A stretch of 64,000 nt of DNA from Acinetobacter vivianii. GTDB taxonomy: Bacteria > Pseudomonadota > Gammaproteobacteria > Pseudomonadales > Moraxellaceae. The notes under the pieces are model-generated. The model was not told the origin of the DNA, ran no database searches, and was given only the letters and a program-made list of their open reading frames with translations. The DNA lies in assembly GCF_014635885.1 (NCBI RefSeq), contig NZ_BMDR01000004.1, positions 62,001 to 126,000 of the forward strand, in the 5' to 3' direction. A program made the position numbers and the translations under genes. Positions 36,910-46,244 of this stretch are shown here, one piece after another (the stretch's first letter is position 1; each line of letters starts with the position of its first letter).

Positions 36910-37173
36910 ATGAGTTCATTTCCTCGTATTCCACCTGAAGCATTAAATGTGTTACGTGAAGGGCAATTGATTGATGCCATCAAGATTACACGTGAGCAAA
37001 CAGGATTGGGTTTGAAGGAATCAAAAGATTTAATCGATCAGTATTTGCAAGAACATCCACATGAACAGGCCCATGTGCAGGAGCAGTTGGCGCAGAAAAG
37101 TCGTGGTGGAATAAAGGTTGTTGTTTTTATTATTGTGATATTGGCTGTTCTAATCTGGTTTGTAGTGAAATAA
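36910..37173 (+). CDS. L7/L12 C-terminal-like small membrane protein
   Basis: An 87-residue protein. Residues 15-46 (LIDAIKITREQTGLGLKES, then KDLID) copy the helix-turn-helix of the ribosomal protein L7/L12 C-terminal domain (I-x-x-V-R-x-x-T-G-L-G-L-K-E-A-K). Residues 66-87 form a transmembrane helix. The L7/L12 domain recruits translation factors on the ribosome; here it is tethered to the membrane and its partner is unknown. It could serve as a membrane docking site. Confidence 0.75.
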   Translation: MSSFPRIPPEALNVLREGQLIDAIKITREQTGLGLKESKDLIDQYLQEHPHEQAHVQEQLAQKSRGGIKVVVFIIVILAVLIWFVVK

Positions 37174-37200
37174 ATAAAGCCCGTAAATCGGGCTTTATTT
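37172..37200. terminator. Bidirectional terminator
   Basis: AAATAAAGCCCG / CGGGCTTTATTT stem with loop TAAAT between two convergent genes. Confidence 0.82.
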
Positions 37201-37211
37201 TTGTTCTTTGC

Positions 37212-38540
37212 TTAGTCTTCGGAAGTGGTGAGAGACTCATTTTCCTGACTTGGTAAAACTTGGGTGACAAGTAATTGATCAATTTTATAATGGTCAATAT
37301 CGACCACTTCAAACTTGAATCCAGCATATTCTACGGCATCCGCAGGACGCGGGATTTTGCGGAGGCGATACATGATAAAGCCAGCAATAGTTTCGTAATT
37401 CTCATTTTCAGGAAACTCTTCAATTTCCAGAACATGTTTGACGTCTTCAATTGGTGTACCACCATCAATCAACCAAGAATGATTGTCGCGTTTAATAATC
37501 TGCTGTTCTTCATCCATTGGAGTGACCCAGTCTCCCATGACCGTGATCATGATATCACTCAGGGTAATCACGCCAACAACCAAGGCATATTCATTAATGA
37601 CGACCGCAAATTTCTCTTTGGTTGAACGGAAGCGGTCTAGCAATTCTGACAGGGTTAAGGTATCTGGAATCATTAACACATTACGAATGGTTGATTCATT
37701 TAGTTGTGTAAAAGACTGTTTATTGAGAATACGGACCAGAATATCTTTGGCGTCTACATAGCCGATCACCTGATCAATATGTTCATTACAAACTAGAAAT
37801 TTTGAATAAGGATATTCACCCAGTTTTTGACGAATACTATCTTCAGGTTCTGTCAGGGTGAAAAACACCACATTTTCACGTGTAGTCATACTTGAAGGAA
37901 CTGTACGTTCTTCGAGTTCAAACACGTTTTCAATAAAATGATGTTCTTGCTTTTGTAAAACCCCAGCTTGTGCACCTGCATCCATGACCGCTGAAATATC
38001 ATCAAAGGTAATATTGTCGTCACGAATGGTATTGACCTTAAATAAGCGGAATAACAGATTGGCAATCGCATTGATGCCCCATGCCAACGGCTTGCAGATT
38101 TTAATAAAAATCTGAATCGGCTCGATCACGCTAATGGCAATTTTTTCTGGCGCAATCATTGCCAGACGTTTTGGCATAAGATCGGCAAATAAAATGAATA
38201 GAGAAGTGACCATGGTGAAGGAAAGGGCAAAACCAATCGTCTCTAACCAAGGGCCTGAATAAACCCGTACAATCAGGTCAACGAAGAAAGGTCGGAAGGC
38301 TGCTTCACCGAGAATACCACCTAAGATTGCAACAGCATTTAAACCAATTTGCGAGGCTGCGAAGAAGTCAGCGGATTGTTCTTGTAGATCTAAAACTTTT
38401 TGTGCGCGGGTTTCGCCAGATTCGGCCAAAATTTTTAATTTAACTTTTCTAGCGCCAGCGAGAGCAATTTCTGTGAGTGATAAAAAGCCTGCTGCTGAAA
38501 TAAGCAGGGCGATAACAATAATATTTTGGAAGAGACTCAC
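37212..38540 (-). CDS. CNNM/CorC-family transporter (hemolysin family)
   Basis: A 442-residue inner-membrane protein: DUF21/CNNM transmembrane domain (about 1-180), a pair of CBS domains (about 210-325, MTTRENVVFF, VINEYALVVGVITLSDIM) and a C-terminal CorC_HlyC domain (about 345-430, WLIDGGTPIEDV). Proteins of this type affect Mg2+/Co2+ export or sensing; the old hemolysin name is misleading. It is monocistronic. Confidence 0.9.
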   Translation of the reverse strand: MSLFQNIIVIALLISAAGFLSLTEIALAGARKVKLKILAESGETRAQKVLDLQEQSADFFAASQIGLNAVAILGGILGEAAFRPFFVDLIVRVYSGPWLETIGFALSFTMVTSLFILFADLMPKRLAMIAPEKIAISVIEPIQIFIKICKPLAWGINAIANLLFRLFKVNTIRDDNITFDDISAVMDAGAQAGVLQKQEHHFIENVFELEERTVPSSMTTRENVVFFTLTEPEDSIRQKLGEYPYSKFLVCNEHIDQVIGYVDAKDILVRILNKQSFTQLNESTIRNVLMIPDTLTLSELLDRFRSTKEKFAVVINEYALVVGVITLSDIMITVMGDWVTPMDEEQQIIKRDNHSWLIDGGTPIEDVKHVLEIEEFPENENYETIAGFIMYRLRKIPRPADAVEYAGFKFEVVDIDHYKIDQLLVTQVLPSQENESLTTSED

Positions 38541-38683
38541 ACATCACCTGTGGTGCATATTATTATGAATATGTTGTAACACAAAAAAGAACAGAGGTAA
38601 CCAAATCATTACCTCGTTATAACAATTTCGCTTAATAAACAAGCATATCCATAGGGAATTAAATATTATTATAGAGCAATATT

Positions 38684-39673
38684 TTAGTATTGTGAAAACT
38701 GTGAGTTATTTAACAGAAATTCACGATTCTCTTCCTCGATCATCTGTCGTGCAACAAACAGGATAAGCTGTCTTAACCAACGATGTGCAGGATGATGATG
38801 CAGTAAAGGACACCAAGCCATTTTTAATTCAAATTCAGGAATATAAAATGGAGGATCCTTTATAACCAGTTTCGGATTCTGTGTTTGCAAACGTGCCATA
38901 CGTGTTGGTAAGGTCGCAATCAAATCTACATTTTGTGCTAACAGCGCTGGCATTTGATAATGACGGGTAAACACTGAAATTTTACGGCGTTGACCAATAC
39001 GTTCTAAAGCCTGATCAATCCAGCCAAGACCTGCCTGTTTATCCGGATTCACACCGAAGCCCACACCCATTCCTGTTTTTGATACCCAGATATGCTGTGC
39101 ATCTAAATAGCTTTTCAGGTTTAAGTGAGTCACAGCAGGGTGTTTGTCATTTAAAATACAGCTAAAGCTATCGCGCCAGACCAGAACCTGATGGAAACTT
39201 TGTGGAATTTCATTGAAGCGGTTAATGGCGAGATCAACTTTACCTTGCTCCATGTCTCGATAAGACACGTCACTCGGCGTTAAGAAATCCAGTACAACGT
39301 TTGGCGCTTCCGAGCGCAATGCCTTGACAAGGCGAGGCACTAGGGTTGCTTCGGCATAATCCGAAGTCATGATACGAAACACGCGAGTACTAGTATAAGG
39401 ACGGAATTCGGTACGCGGCTCTAAAATCATGGAAAGATCTGACAGCGCATCGCGAATACGAGGTTGTAATTCCAATGCACGTTCAGTAGGCGTCATACCT
39501 TCAGAAGAGCGAATCAGTAGGGGATCATTAAATAAGTTACGTAAACGACGTAAAATATTACTCATCGCAGGCTGGGTAACACCGAGTTGCTCTGCGGCGC
39601 GTGTGACATTTTTTTCACGAAGAAGTACGTCAAGATAAATTAATAAATTAAGATCGACCCGCTCCAGATTCAT
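38684..39673 (-). CDS. LysR-family transcriptional regulator
   Basis: A 329-residue LysR regulator of the NahR/NodD/LeuO-like group: helix-turn-helix in VDLNLLIYLDVLLREKNVTRAAEQLGVTQPAMSN, then the effector domain (about 95-300) with FRIMTSDYAEATLVP. The inducer is unknown. It is divergent from aceA with a 530-nt gap, so it might control isocitrate lyase or its own gene; this is inference from position. Confidence 0.88.
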   Translation of the reverse strand: MNLERVDLNLLIYLDVLLREKNVTRAAEQLGVTQPAMSNILRRLRNLFNDPLLIRSSEGMTPTERALELQPRIRDALSDLSMILEPRTEFRPYTSTRVFRIMTSDYAEATLVPRLVKALRSEAPNVVLDFLTPSDVSYRDMEQGKVDLAINRFNEIPQSFHQVLVWRDSFSCILNDKHPAVTHLNLKSYLDAQHIWVSKTGMGVGFGVNPDKQAGLGWIDQALERIGQRRKISVFTRHYQMPALLAQNVDLIATLPTRMARLQTQNPKLVIKDPPFYIPEFELKMAWCPLLHHHPAHRWLRQLILFVARQMIEEENREFLLNNSQFSQY

Positions 39674-40203
39674 AAAAAAAATACCGAAAATAAAATCCTT
39701 AAATTGTGTTGAATTATGACATATCTAAAGCCTTTTGTGTAACTTAATCCTACATAAAAGCAACAGCCATAAGGTGTGTCATGGAACTTGGCACATTGAG
39801 TTAATTTATTAAATTCAGATCGGTTAATTTTAGCTCAAGTACTTTTTTAGAGCAGGCATAAAACAGGGTGGAAATTTATATCTTTTTACGATTTGAGTGC
39901 CTGTTTTTTCGCATTTTTTGAACTGATCAGTCTAGAAAAATGGCCTGAAATAGGCTTTTTACACATTTTAGTGTATTTTGAAAGTTAATTAAAAACAATT
40001 GCTTATATTGTATTTTTGAGGGTTTTGATAAAAGCCTATACATACATTTTCTAAGAAAATACCGAAGATTAAGCTAGAATATTGGATAAATCGCTTGCCA
40101 AAGACTAAGCTTTGATTCATGTTGATGAGGCGCTTGAAATCTAGACTAAATAAAATCAGGATTTTTAGCCCCCGTTCGATGCCAATCCTCAAAGGAATAG
40201 ATC
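39674..40203. other. 530-nt region between the LysR gene and aceA
   Basis: AT-rich, no convincing ORF (a 67-codon minus-strand frame has no ribosome site or recognisable product). A weak hairpin AAACAGG / CCTGTTT with a long loop lies at about 39861-39906 and is followed by T residues. The aceA ribosome site AAAGGAATAG is at 40191-40200. A small RNA or long leader is possible but not supported. Confidence 0.4.
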
Positions 40204-41808
40204 ATGACTACATATCAAACAGCGATTGATGCAATCCGCGAATTAAAAGCAAAATTTGGCAATACTTGGGCAGATATTAGTCCTGAAGATGCTGCTCGTA
40301 TGCAACTACAAAACCGTTTCAAAACTGGTTTAGACATTGCTAAATACACAGCTGCGATTATGCGTCGTGATATGGCTGCTTATGATGCCGATTCTAGCAA
40401 ATATACTCAATCATTAGGTTGCTGGCACGGTTTCATCGCACAACAAAAAATGATTGCGAACAAAAAATACTTCGGTACAACTGAACGTCGCTATATCTAC
40501 CTTTCTGGTTGGATGGTTGCTGCACTTCGTTCAGAATTTGGTCCACTTCCAGACCAATCAATGCATGAAAAAACATCTGTTCCTGCTTTGATCGAAGAAA
40601 TCTACACTTTCTTACGTCAAGCTGATGCAAAAGAATTAAACGATTTATTCCGTGCACTTAAAAAAGCACAAGAAGCAGGCGATACTGCTAAAGCAGCTGA
40701 AATCACTGCTCAAATCGACAACTTTGAAACTCACGTTGTGCCAATTATTGCTGACATCGACGCTGGTTTCGGTAACGAAGAAGCGACTTACTTACTTGCT
40801 AAGAAAATGATCGAAGCTGGTGCATGTGCACTTCAAATCGAAAACCAAGTATCTGACGCAAAACAATGTGGTCACCAAGCTGGTAAAGTAACTGTTCCAC
40901 ACGAAGACTTCATCGCTAAAATCCATGCATTACGTTATGCATTCTTAGAAATGGGTCTTGATGACGGTATCATCGTTGCACGTACTGACTCTGAAGGCGC
41001 TGACTTGACTCAAAAAATCCCAGTGGTTAAAGAGCCAGGCGACATCGCTTCTCAATATATCAGCTACTTAGACACAACTGAAATTGACATCGCTGATGCT
41101 CAAGAAGATGAAATCCTGATCAAGCGTGATGGTAAATTACATCGTCCTAAGCGTTTAGCTTCTGGCTTATATCAGTTCCGTCCTGACACTCAAATTGACC
41201 GTGTTGTACTTGACTGTGTATCTAGCCTTCAAAATGGTGCTGATCTTCTTTGGATCGAAACTGCGACTCCAAACGTAGAAGAAATCGCTCACATGGTTAA
41301 CCGTGTACGTGAAACAGTTCCAAATGCGAAGCTTGTTTATAACAACAGCCCATCATTCAACTGGACTTTAAACTTCCGTCAACAAGCGTACGATCGTTGG
41401 GTTGCTGAAGGTAAAGACGTTTCTGCATACGACCGCGCTAAATTAATGAGCGCTGAGTATGATGCTACTGAATTAGCTGCTGATGCAGACGCTAAGATCC
41501 GTACATTCCAAGCAGATGCTGCTCGTGAAGCGGGTGTGTTCCATCACTTGATCACACTTCCGACTTACCACACTGCTGCTCTTTCTACTCATGAGCTTGC
41601 ACAAGGTTACTTCGGTTCTGAAGGTATGTTGGCTTATGTTGCTGGCGTACAACGTAAAGAAATCCGTGGCGGTATCGCTTGCGTTAAACACCAAGCAATG
41701 GCGGGTTCTGACATCGGTGATGATCACAAAGAAATCTTCTCTGGTGACAACGCACTTAAAGCACATGATGATGCTAAAAACACAATGAACCAATTCGCTG
41801 CTCACTAA
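40204..41808 (+). CDS. aceA: Isocitrate lyase
   Basis: Cleaves isocitrate to succinate and glyoxylate in the glyoxylate shunt, needed for growth on acetate, fatty acids and alkanes. The catalytic Cys is in KQCGHQAGKVTVPHED; the Mg/substrate motif DIDAGFGNEEATYLL and NNSPSFNWTLNF are also seen. The 534-residue length is the longer form found in Pseudomonas and Acinetobacter, with extra segments versus E. coli (434). It has its own terminator. The divergent LysR gene is a candidate regulator. Confidence 0.96.
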   Translation: MTTYQTAIDAIRELKAKFGNTWADISPEDAARMQLQNRFKTGLDIAKYTAAIMRRDMAAYDADSSKYTQSLGCWHGFIAQQKMIANKKYFGTTERRYIYLSGWMVAALRSEFGPLPDQSMHEKTSVPALIEEIYTFLRQADAKELNDLFRALKKAQEAGDTAKAAEITAQIDNFETHVVPIIADIDAGFGNEEATYLLAKKMIEAGACALQIENQVSDAKQCGHQAGKVTVPHEDFIAKIHALRYAFLEMGLDDGIIVARTDSEGADLTQKIPVVKEPGDIASQYISYLDTTEIDIADAQEDEILIKRDGKLHRPKRLASGLYQFRPDTQIDRVVLDCVSSLQNGADLLWIETATPNVEEIAHMVNRVRETVPNAKLVYNNSPSFNWTLNFRQQAYDRWVAEGKDVSAYDRAKLMSAEYDATELAADADAKIRTFQADAAREAGVFHHLITLPTYHTAALSTHELAQGYFGSEGMLAYVAGVQRKEIRGGIACVKHQAMAGSDIGDDHKEIFSGDNALKAHDDAKNTMNQFAAH

Positions 41809-41823
41809 GCACTGAACTGATTC

Positions 41824-41853
41824 AAAAAAGACCCTGCGAAAGCAGGGTTTTTT
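41824..41853 (+). terminator. Terminator of aceA
   Basis: Stem ACCCTGC / GCAGGGT with GAAA loop, A6 and T6. Confidence 0.92.
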
Positions 41854-42062
41854 ATTGTTTAAAGGTTTAAAGAATGCATGGCTCAAAATAAATCTTTGAT
41901 TTAGGAAAGGTGAGAAACAGTTTTTAATGATTATAAATGAGCAGAAGTATCGTATTTAAAAGCTTAATAAAAGTAGGTGAGCGAGCATATTTGCTTATCT
42001 ACCAGAGGAATGGGTGCTAAAAGAATGATAGAAAGGAGTGAACTGTTGAAAAATATAAATAT

Positions 42063-42093
42063 AAAAAAACTGCTCATCAAGAGCAGTTTTTTT
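42063..42093 (-). terminator. Terminator of sodB
   Basis: Stem AAACTGCTC / GAGCAGTTT with loop ATCAA, A and T tracts both sides; it lies 18 nt after the sodB stop on the minus strand. Confidence 0.88.
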
Positions 42094-42110
42094 ATTGAAG
42101 AAATAAAAAC

Positions 42111-42737
42111 TTATTTCTCAACACCTGCTGGTTGACCTGCAAGTTTAGCATTTGCATAGTCCCAGTTTACTAAGCTTTCTAAGAAAGTCGCGATGTATTT
42201 TGGACGTAAGTTACGGAAGTCGATGTAGTAAGCATGTTCCCAAACGTCGATTGTCAATACAGCGATTTGACCGTGAGCAAGTGGGGTGTCTGCATTGGCA
42301 GTTTTAGTAATAGATAATTTACCGTTTACTTCGTCAGCAACTAACCAAGCCCAACCTGAACCGAATTGAGTTGTTGCAGCAGCAGTGAATTCTTCTGCAA
42401 ATTTTTCGTAGCTACCAAAAGCTTCTTCGATTTTCGCTGCAATCGCACCTGTAGGTTTACCACCACCGTTTGGCTTCATGCTGTTCCAGTAGAACGTGTG
42501 GTTCCATACTTGAGCAGCGTTGTTGAAGATACCTGCTTTAGATGCATCACCAGCAGAAGCTTTGATGATTTCTTCTAAAGTTTTACCTTCAAGGTCAGTA
42601 CCTTTGATTAAGTTGTTTAAGTTAACAACATAAGTATTGTGGTGTTTGTCGTGATGGTATTCTAAAGTTTCGCGAGTGATATGTGGCGCTAGATCATCAT
42701 AGCCATATGGAAGTGCAGGTAAAGTAATGGTTGTCAT
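42111..42737 (-). CDS. sodB: Superoxide dismutase, iron type
   Basis: Removes superoxide, cytosolic, 208 residues. Iron-type signs: the metal-site outer-sphere Gln sits in NNAAQVWNHTFYWN (Q before VWNH), and the Mn-type Gln is absent at the later position (TKTANADTPLAH). Metal ligands are in LEYHHDKHH, WNHTFYW and DVWEHAYY. It is the housekeeping enzyme. A second SOD gene lies 227 nt upstream in the same direction. Confidence 0.95.
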   Translation of the reverse strand: MTTITLPALPYGYDDLAPHITRETLEYHHDKHHNTYVVNLNNLIKGTDLEGKTLEEIIKASAGDASKAGIFNNAAQVWNHTFYWNSMKPNGGGKPTGAIAAKIEEAFGSYEKFAEEFTAAATTQFGSGWAWLVADEVNGKLSITKTANADTPLAHGQIAVLTIDVWEHAYYIDFRNLRPKYIATFLESLVNWDYANAKLAGQPAGVEK

Positions 42738-42964
42738 GTTTCATTCCTTGCAAATTTGCTGGGTTTTACATTAAGTGCTTTTATTGTAAATGATTCTGCA
42801 TGCAATAGGGCAGTCTTTTAATACACAAAATATGCAAAAAATTTCCATCTGAGACATATACCATACACAAGATAGAATTAGAGCCAATGGATCTTTAAGT
42901 TTATTTTTTTGATGACTCTAATCTACCTTGATCAAGAATAAATTTTTAACTTTATTATTTAAAA

Positions 42965-43588
42965 TCAATTTTTTATTGCTTTTAATGCCTCATGGTAGCG
43001 GCGATTGACCTCATCCCAATCTACGACGTTATAAAACGCAGCAATATATTCAGGGCGACGGTTTTGATATTTTAGGTAATAGGCATGTTCCCATACGTCC
43101 AGTCCTAAAATAGGGGTATGACCATGCATTAGTGGAGAGTCCTGATTGGCGCTGCTTTCTACTACAATTTTACCTACAGGTGTCACACTCAACCACGCCC
43201 AACCACTTCCGAAACGGCTAATCGCTGCTTTGGTAAAAGCATCCTTGAATGCATCAAAGCCACCGAGTTGCTGATCAATCGCTTCAGCAATATCACCTGT
43301 AGGCGCTCCGCCACCTTGTGGGCTCATGACCGTCCAGAACAGTGAGTGATTGGCATGTCCACCAGCATTATTGATGACCATGTTTTTAAGCTCAGCAGGA
43401 ACTTCATTGACTTTAGCAACCAGTTCTTCCACTGAAAGTTTTTCCCATTCTGTGCCTTCAATTGCGCCATTAATATTATTGATATAGGTCTGATGGTGTT
43501 TACTATGATGAATTTCCATTGTCTTGGTATCAATATTGGGCTCGAGTGCATCATAAGCATAAGGAAGGGCAGGTAAAGAATAGGCCAT
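42965..43588 (-). CDS. sodA: Superoxide dismutase, manganese type
   Basis: A 207-residue paralogue of SodB with manganese-type residues: [10 protein letters not shown] in place of AAQVWNHTFYW, and Gln in [14 protein letters not shown]. It ends [11 protein letters not shown]...[11 protein letters not shown], typical of MnSOD. Start ATG 43588 (an upstream ATG at 43612 lacks an advantage). A Fur-like box lies 73 nt upstream, so it should be made when iron is low, replacing iron-dependent SodB. No terminator hairpin follows its stop. Confidence 0.93.
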   Translation of the reverse strand: MAYSLPALPYAYDALEPNIDTKTMEIHHSKHHQTYINNINGAIEGTEWEKLSVEELVAKVNEVPAELKNMVINNAGGHANHSLFWTVMSPQGGGAPTGDIAEAIDQQLGGFDAFKDAFTKAAISRFGSGWAWLSVTPVGKIVVESSANQDSPLMHGHTPILGLDVWEHAYYLKYQNRRPEYIAAFYNVVDWDEVNRRYHEALKAIKN

Positions 43589-43660
43589 GTGTTTGATTCC
43601 TTTTGTAATCAATGTAGTTTTATAACGATGGATTAAAGCGCTTTTATTATTTGTTTAAAT

Positions 43661-43679
43661 GCAAATGATAATCAATACA
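43661..43679. promoter_or_regulatory. Fur-like box upstream of sodA
   Basis: GCAAATGATAATCAATACA agrees with the 19-bp Fur consensus at 14 positions, including the core AATGATAATCA. It is 73 nt before the sodA start, near the expected promoter. Confidence 0.6.
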
Positions 43680-43865
43680 TTTATTAGCTACTTTTTTATA
43701 GGTGAAAATGAATTAAAAATAAATTTTATTTATAGGTTGGATGGGGGTATGAGTAAATGGTCTAAAGCACGTACTTATTTACGCTTTAAAATCTGGCTGT
43801 AGGATGTATAGGGATTTGTGATCAGCAGATAATTGATCTGCATGGTACTTGAGGATTGGCGAAAT

Positions 43866-43897
43866 GCAATTGAGTGAAAAGAGTCTCACTCAATTGC
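43866..43897. other. Strong 12-bp hairpin without T tract
   Basis: GCAATTGAGTGA / TCACTCAATTGC with an 8-nt loop. It lies 16 nt downstream of the Nif3-like stop (minus strand). Without T residues it may be a factor-dependent end, an mRNA stabiliser or a binding site. Confidence 0.55.
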
Positions 43898-43913
43898 GTA
43901 AACTTGAGAAAGT

Positions 43914-44672
43914 TTAGATCGGATTGTTGAGTTCAAAATACTCAGATTCAATGGCAAACTGCGTTGCAATTGCTTGTGCTAAACGCTGAACACCATAACG
44001 TTCAGTCGCATGATGACCACAAGCAAAATAGTGAACACCTAACTCTTTGGCTTCATAGAAAGTACGTTCACTGACTTCACCAGAAATATAGGCATCGCAA
44101 TTTTCTTGTGCTGCCTTGCCAATAAAATCCTGAGCTGCACCTGTGCAAAAGCCTACTTTTTGGATCGTCGTTTTATCAGTTGGCAGATGAATAATGTCAA
44201 AATCAAAAATAGCCTGTAATTTTGCCTTGAATTGCTCGGGACTCAATGCATTATCTAGATAAGCAATATTGCCAATTGGATGTTTTTCCGATGTATCCAG
44301 TGCTTCAAGATTTTGCAAACCGATTAAATCAGCAATCGCTGCGTTATTGCCCAAGCTTGGATGCGCGTCTAAAGGCAGATGATAGGCAATCAAAGAAATA
44401 TTATTTTGAATCAGTTTTTTGATACGATTGCCACGCATGCCTGTAATCGGGTAGGGTTCGCCTTTCCAGAAATAGCCGTGATGAACCAGTAAGGCATCCG
44501 CCTGCTGAGCAATGGCTGCATCAATTGCATCTTCAGAAGCGGTCACAGCACATAAAATTTTATTGACCTCGGCTTTGCCTTCAATTTGTAAGCCATTTGG
44601 TGCATAGTCTTTAAACTCATTTGCTTTTAAAGTTTGATTACACCAGTGCACAATATCATGCAAATTTGCCAT
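43914..44672 (-). CDS. Nif3-like dinuclear metal protein (DUF34)
   Basis: A 252-residue Nif3/YbgI-family protein. Metal ligands: LLVHHGYFW (two His, about residue 66) and the late YFACGHHATERYGVQ. The family is hexameric and has a proposed but unsettled hydrolase role (GTP cyclohydrolase-like fold). Start ATG 44672 with GAGGAA upstream; the longer frame adds a hydrophobic run that looks spurious. It is divergent from the DegS-like gene. Confidence 0.9.
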   Translation of the reverse strand: MANLHDIVHWCNQTLKANEFKDYAPNGLQIEGKAEVNKILCAVTASEDAIDAAIAQQADALLVHHGYFWKGEPYPITGMRGNRIKKLIQNNISLIAYHLPLDAHPSLGNNAAIADLIGLQNLEALDTSEKHPIGNIAYLDNALSPEQFKAKLQAIFDFDIIHLPTDKTTIQKVGFCTGAAQDFIGKAAQENCDAYISGEVSERTFYEAKELGVHYFACGHHATERYGVQRLAQAIATQFAIESEYFELNNPI

Positions 44673-44860
44673 GCGATTCCTCAAATGATTAACAGCTTTT
44701 ATAGACGTCAATAAAAACATATTTTTAAATGTAACTAAAGCTAGACAAAACTTTTTTAACTTTTGCATTGATTTTAAGCAATTTACTTTACAATAGTGGA
44801 AACTTCCAGTTCTTCAATAAATTACGTTCATAACATAATTTCGCCTAGAGGATAATAGAC

Positions 44861-46042
44861 GTGCGCCGTGCATTTACATGGTTACCTTGGGTATTACTCA
44901 TTCTTGTTATATTTAGTTTTCTGGCTTGGCAGAAATCACATCAACCGAAACCGACTGTCGCGGCTGATGGGGTAAAAATGCCAGCAGAGAAGGTTGAGCC
45001 TCTCATTGATACATCACGTGCAGGTGGGGTGGTTTCCTATAGTGCTGCGGTCAAAGTGGCTGCGCCTGCCGTGGTGAATATTTTTACCACGCAGAAAGTA
45101 AAACAGATGAATCATCCATTATTGAATGATCCTGTATTTCGCGAGTTCTTTGGCAATCAAGTGCCGCAACAGCCTCAAAATGAAAACAGTTTGGGTTCTG
45201 GGGTGATTGTACGTGCAGATGGTTATATCCTCACAAATAATCACGTGATTGCTCAGGCTGAACATATTGTGGTGGCGCTGCATGATGGTCGTCGTGCTGA
45301 AGCGAAAGTGATTGGTACAGATCCTGATACGGATTTGGCTGTGATCAAGATCGAGTTAGATAAATTGCCAGTTTTACCGTTCAAATTGAGTGGTAACGAA
45401 GTGGGTGATGTAGTGCTCGCGATTGGTAATCCATTTGGTGTTGGTCAAACCGTAACTCAAGGGATCATCTCAGCGACGGGCCGTTCTGACTTGGGGATCA
45501 ATACCTATGAAGACTTTATCCAAACCGATGCTGCAATTAACCCGGGTAACTCTGGCGGTGCATTGATTGATGTGGCAGGGAATCTGATTGGTGTTAATAC
45601 AGCGATCTTCTCTCAGTCTGGAGGTTCATTGGGGATTGGTTTTGCGATTCCTGCGAAGGTTTGTCAACAAGTTCTTAATTCAATTCTGAAAGATGGTCGT
45701 GTAGTGCGTGGCTGGTTAGGCATTAGTTTAATTCCAAATAATCTTGATGAAGATGTCTTGGCTGCTAAACCGATTGGTGTCACGGTTGCTGATGTATTGC
45801 GTGAAGGGCCATCAGACGTAGCTGGAATTAAACGTGGTGACAAGATTATTCAAGTCAATAACGAGCAGATTTCTTCCGCTTCACATTTAATCAACTATGT
45901 GGCTTTGCAAGACCCAGGAAGTTTGATCGATGTGGTTGTCGAACGTGAAGGGAAGCAGCAAACCTTACAGGTGAAAGTAGGTGAGCGTAAAGTCCAGCAA
46001 AATGCACAATCTCAATATATTCCGTTGCCGAAACATCAGTAA
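44861..46042 (+). CDS. DegS/AlgW-like periplasmic serine protease
   Basis: A 393-residue S1C protease tethered to the inner membrane by one N-terminal helix (residues 8-24), without a cleaved signal. The triad is visible: His in TNNHVI, Asp in DTDLAVIKI, Ser in NPGNSGGALID. One PDZ domain follows (about 270-365). This single-PDZ anchored form is DegS/AlgW, which senses misfolded outer-membrane proteins and starts release of the envelope sigma factor. Start GTG 44861 with GAGGA 8 nt upstream. Confidence 0.9.
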   Translation: MRRAFTWLPWVLLILVIFSFLAWQKSHQPKPTVAADGVKMPAEKVEPLIDTSRAGGVVSYSAAVKVAAPAVVNIFTTQKVKQMNHPLLNDPVFREFFGNQVPQQPQNENSLGSGVIVRADGYILTNNHVIAQAEHIVVALHDGRRAEAKVIGTDPDTDLAVIKIELDKLPVLPFKLSGNEVGDVVLAIGNPFGVGQTVTQGIISATGRSDLGINTYEDFIQTDAAINPGNSGGALIDVAGNLIGVNTAIFSQSGGSLGIGFAIPAKVCQQVLNSILKDGRVVRGWLGISLIPNNLDEDVLAAKPIGVTVADVLREGPSDVAGIKRGDKIIQVNNEQISSASHLINYVALQDPGSLIDVVVEREGKQQTLQVKVGERKVQQNAQSQYIPLPKHQ

Positions 46043-46067
46043 TAAAATTGATGGTTTCTATCCAATC

Positions 46068-46093
46068 AGGGTCGCTTAATGCGGCCCTTTTTG
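46068..46093 (+). terminator. First terminator after the DegS-like gene
   Basis: AGGGTCGC / GCGGCCCT stem (one G-T pair) with loop TTAAT and a short T tract. Confidence 0.7.
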
Positions 46094-46103
46094 TAGGCGC
46101 AAT

Positions 46104-46140
46104 AAAAAAGCTTGCTGACGATGAGGTCAGCAAGCTTTTT
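46104..46140. terminator. Second, stronger terminator
   Basis: Stem AAGCTTGCTGAC / GTCAGCAAGCTT with loop GATGAG and A and T tracts on both sides; bidirectional. Confidence 0.92.
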
Positions 46141-46244
46141 GCGTTTTGTAGGTTTTTTATTTTTCATTAAACCATTCAATTTTTATCTTTTTATGACAAC
46201 TTTTTGATCATTAGATGACAAGTGTAAAACACTGACATACTTGT

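Larger units (their letters stand above)
43589..43913. other. Region between sodA and the Nif3-like gene
   Basis: About 325 nt holding the sodA promoter with a Fur-like box and a strong hairpin at 43866-43897. A 17-codon frame from 43749 after GGGGGT is seen but is too short to support. Confidence 0.5.

Noticed and set aside
39861..39906. Possible small RNA terminator upstream of aceA
   Set aside because: The 7-bp stem has a 32-nt loop and no promoter in front could be identified.
39989..40192. 67-codon minus-strand frame upstream of aceA
   Set aside because: No Shine-Dalgarno sequence and AT-driven composition; it covers the aceA promoter/leader region.
41927..42031. Short frames between the aceA terminator and the sodB terminator
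   Set aside because: No ribosome sites; the region looks like plain spacer between convergent genes.
43749..43802. 17-codon frame after GGGGGT between sodA and the Nif3-like gene
   Set aside because: Too short, and the purine run before it is not a reliable ribosome site at that spacing.
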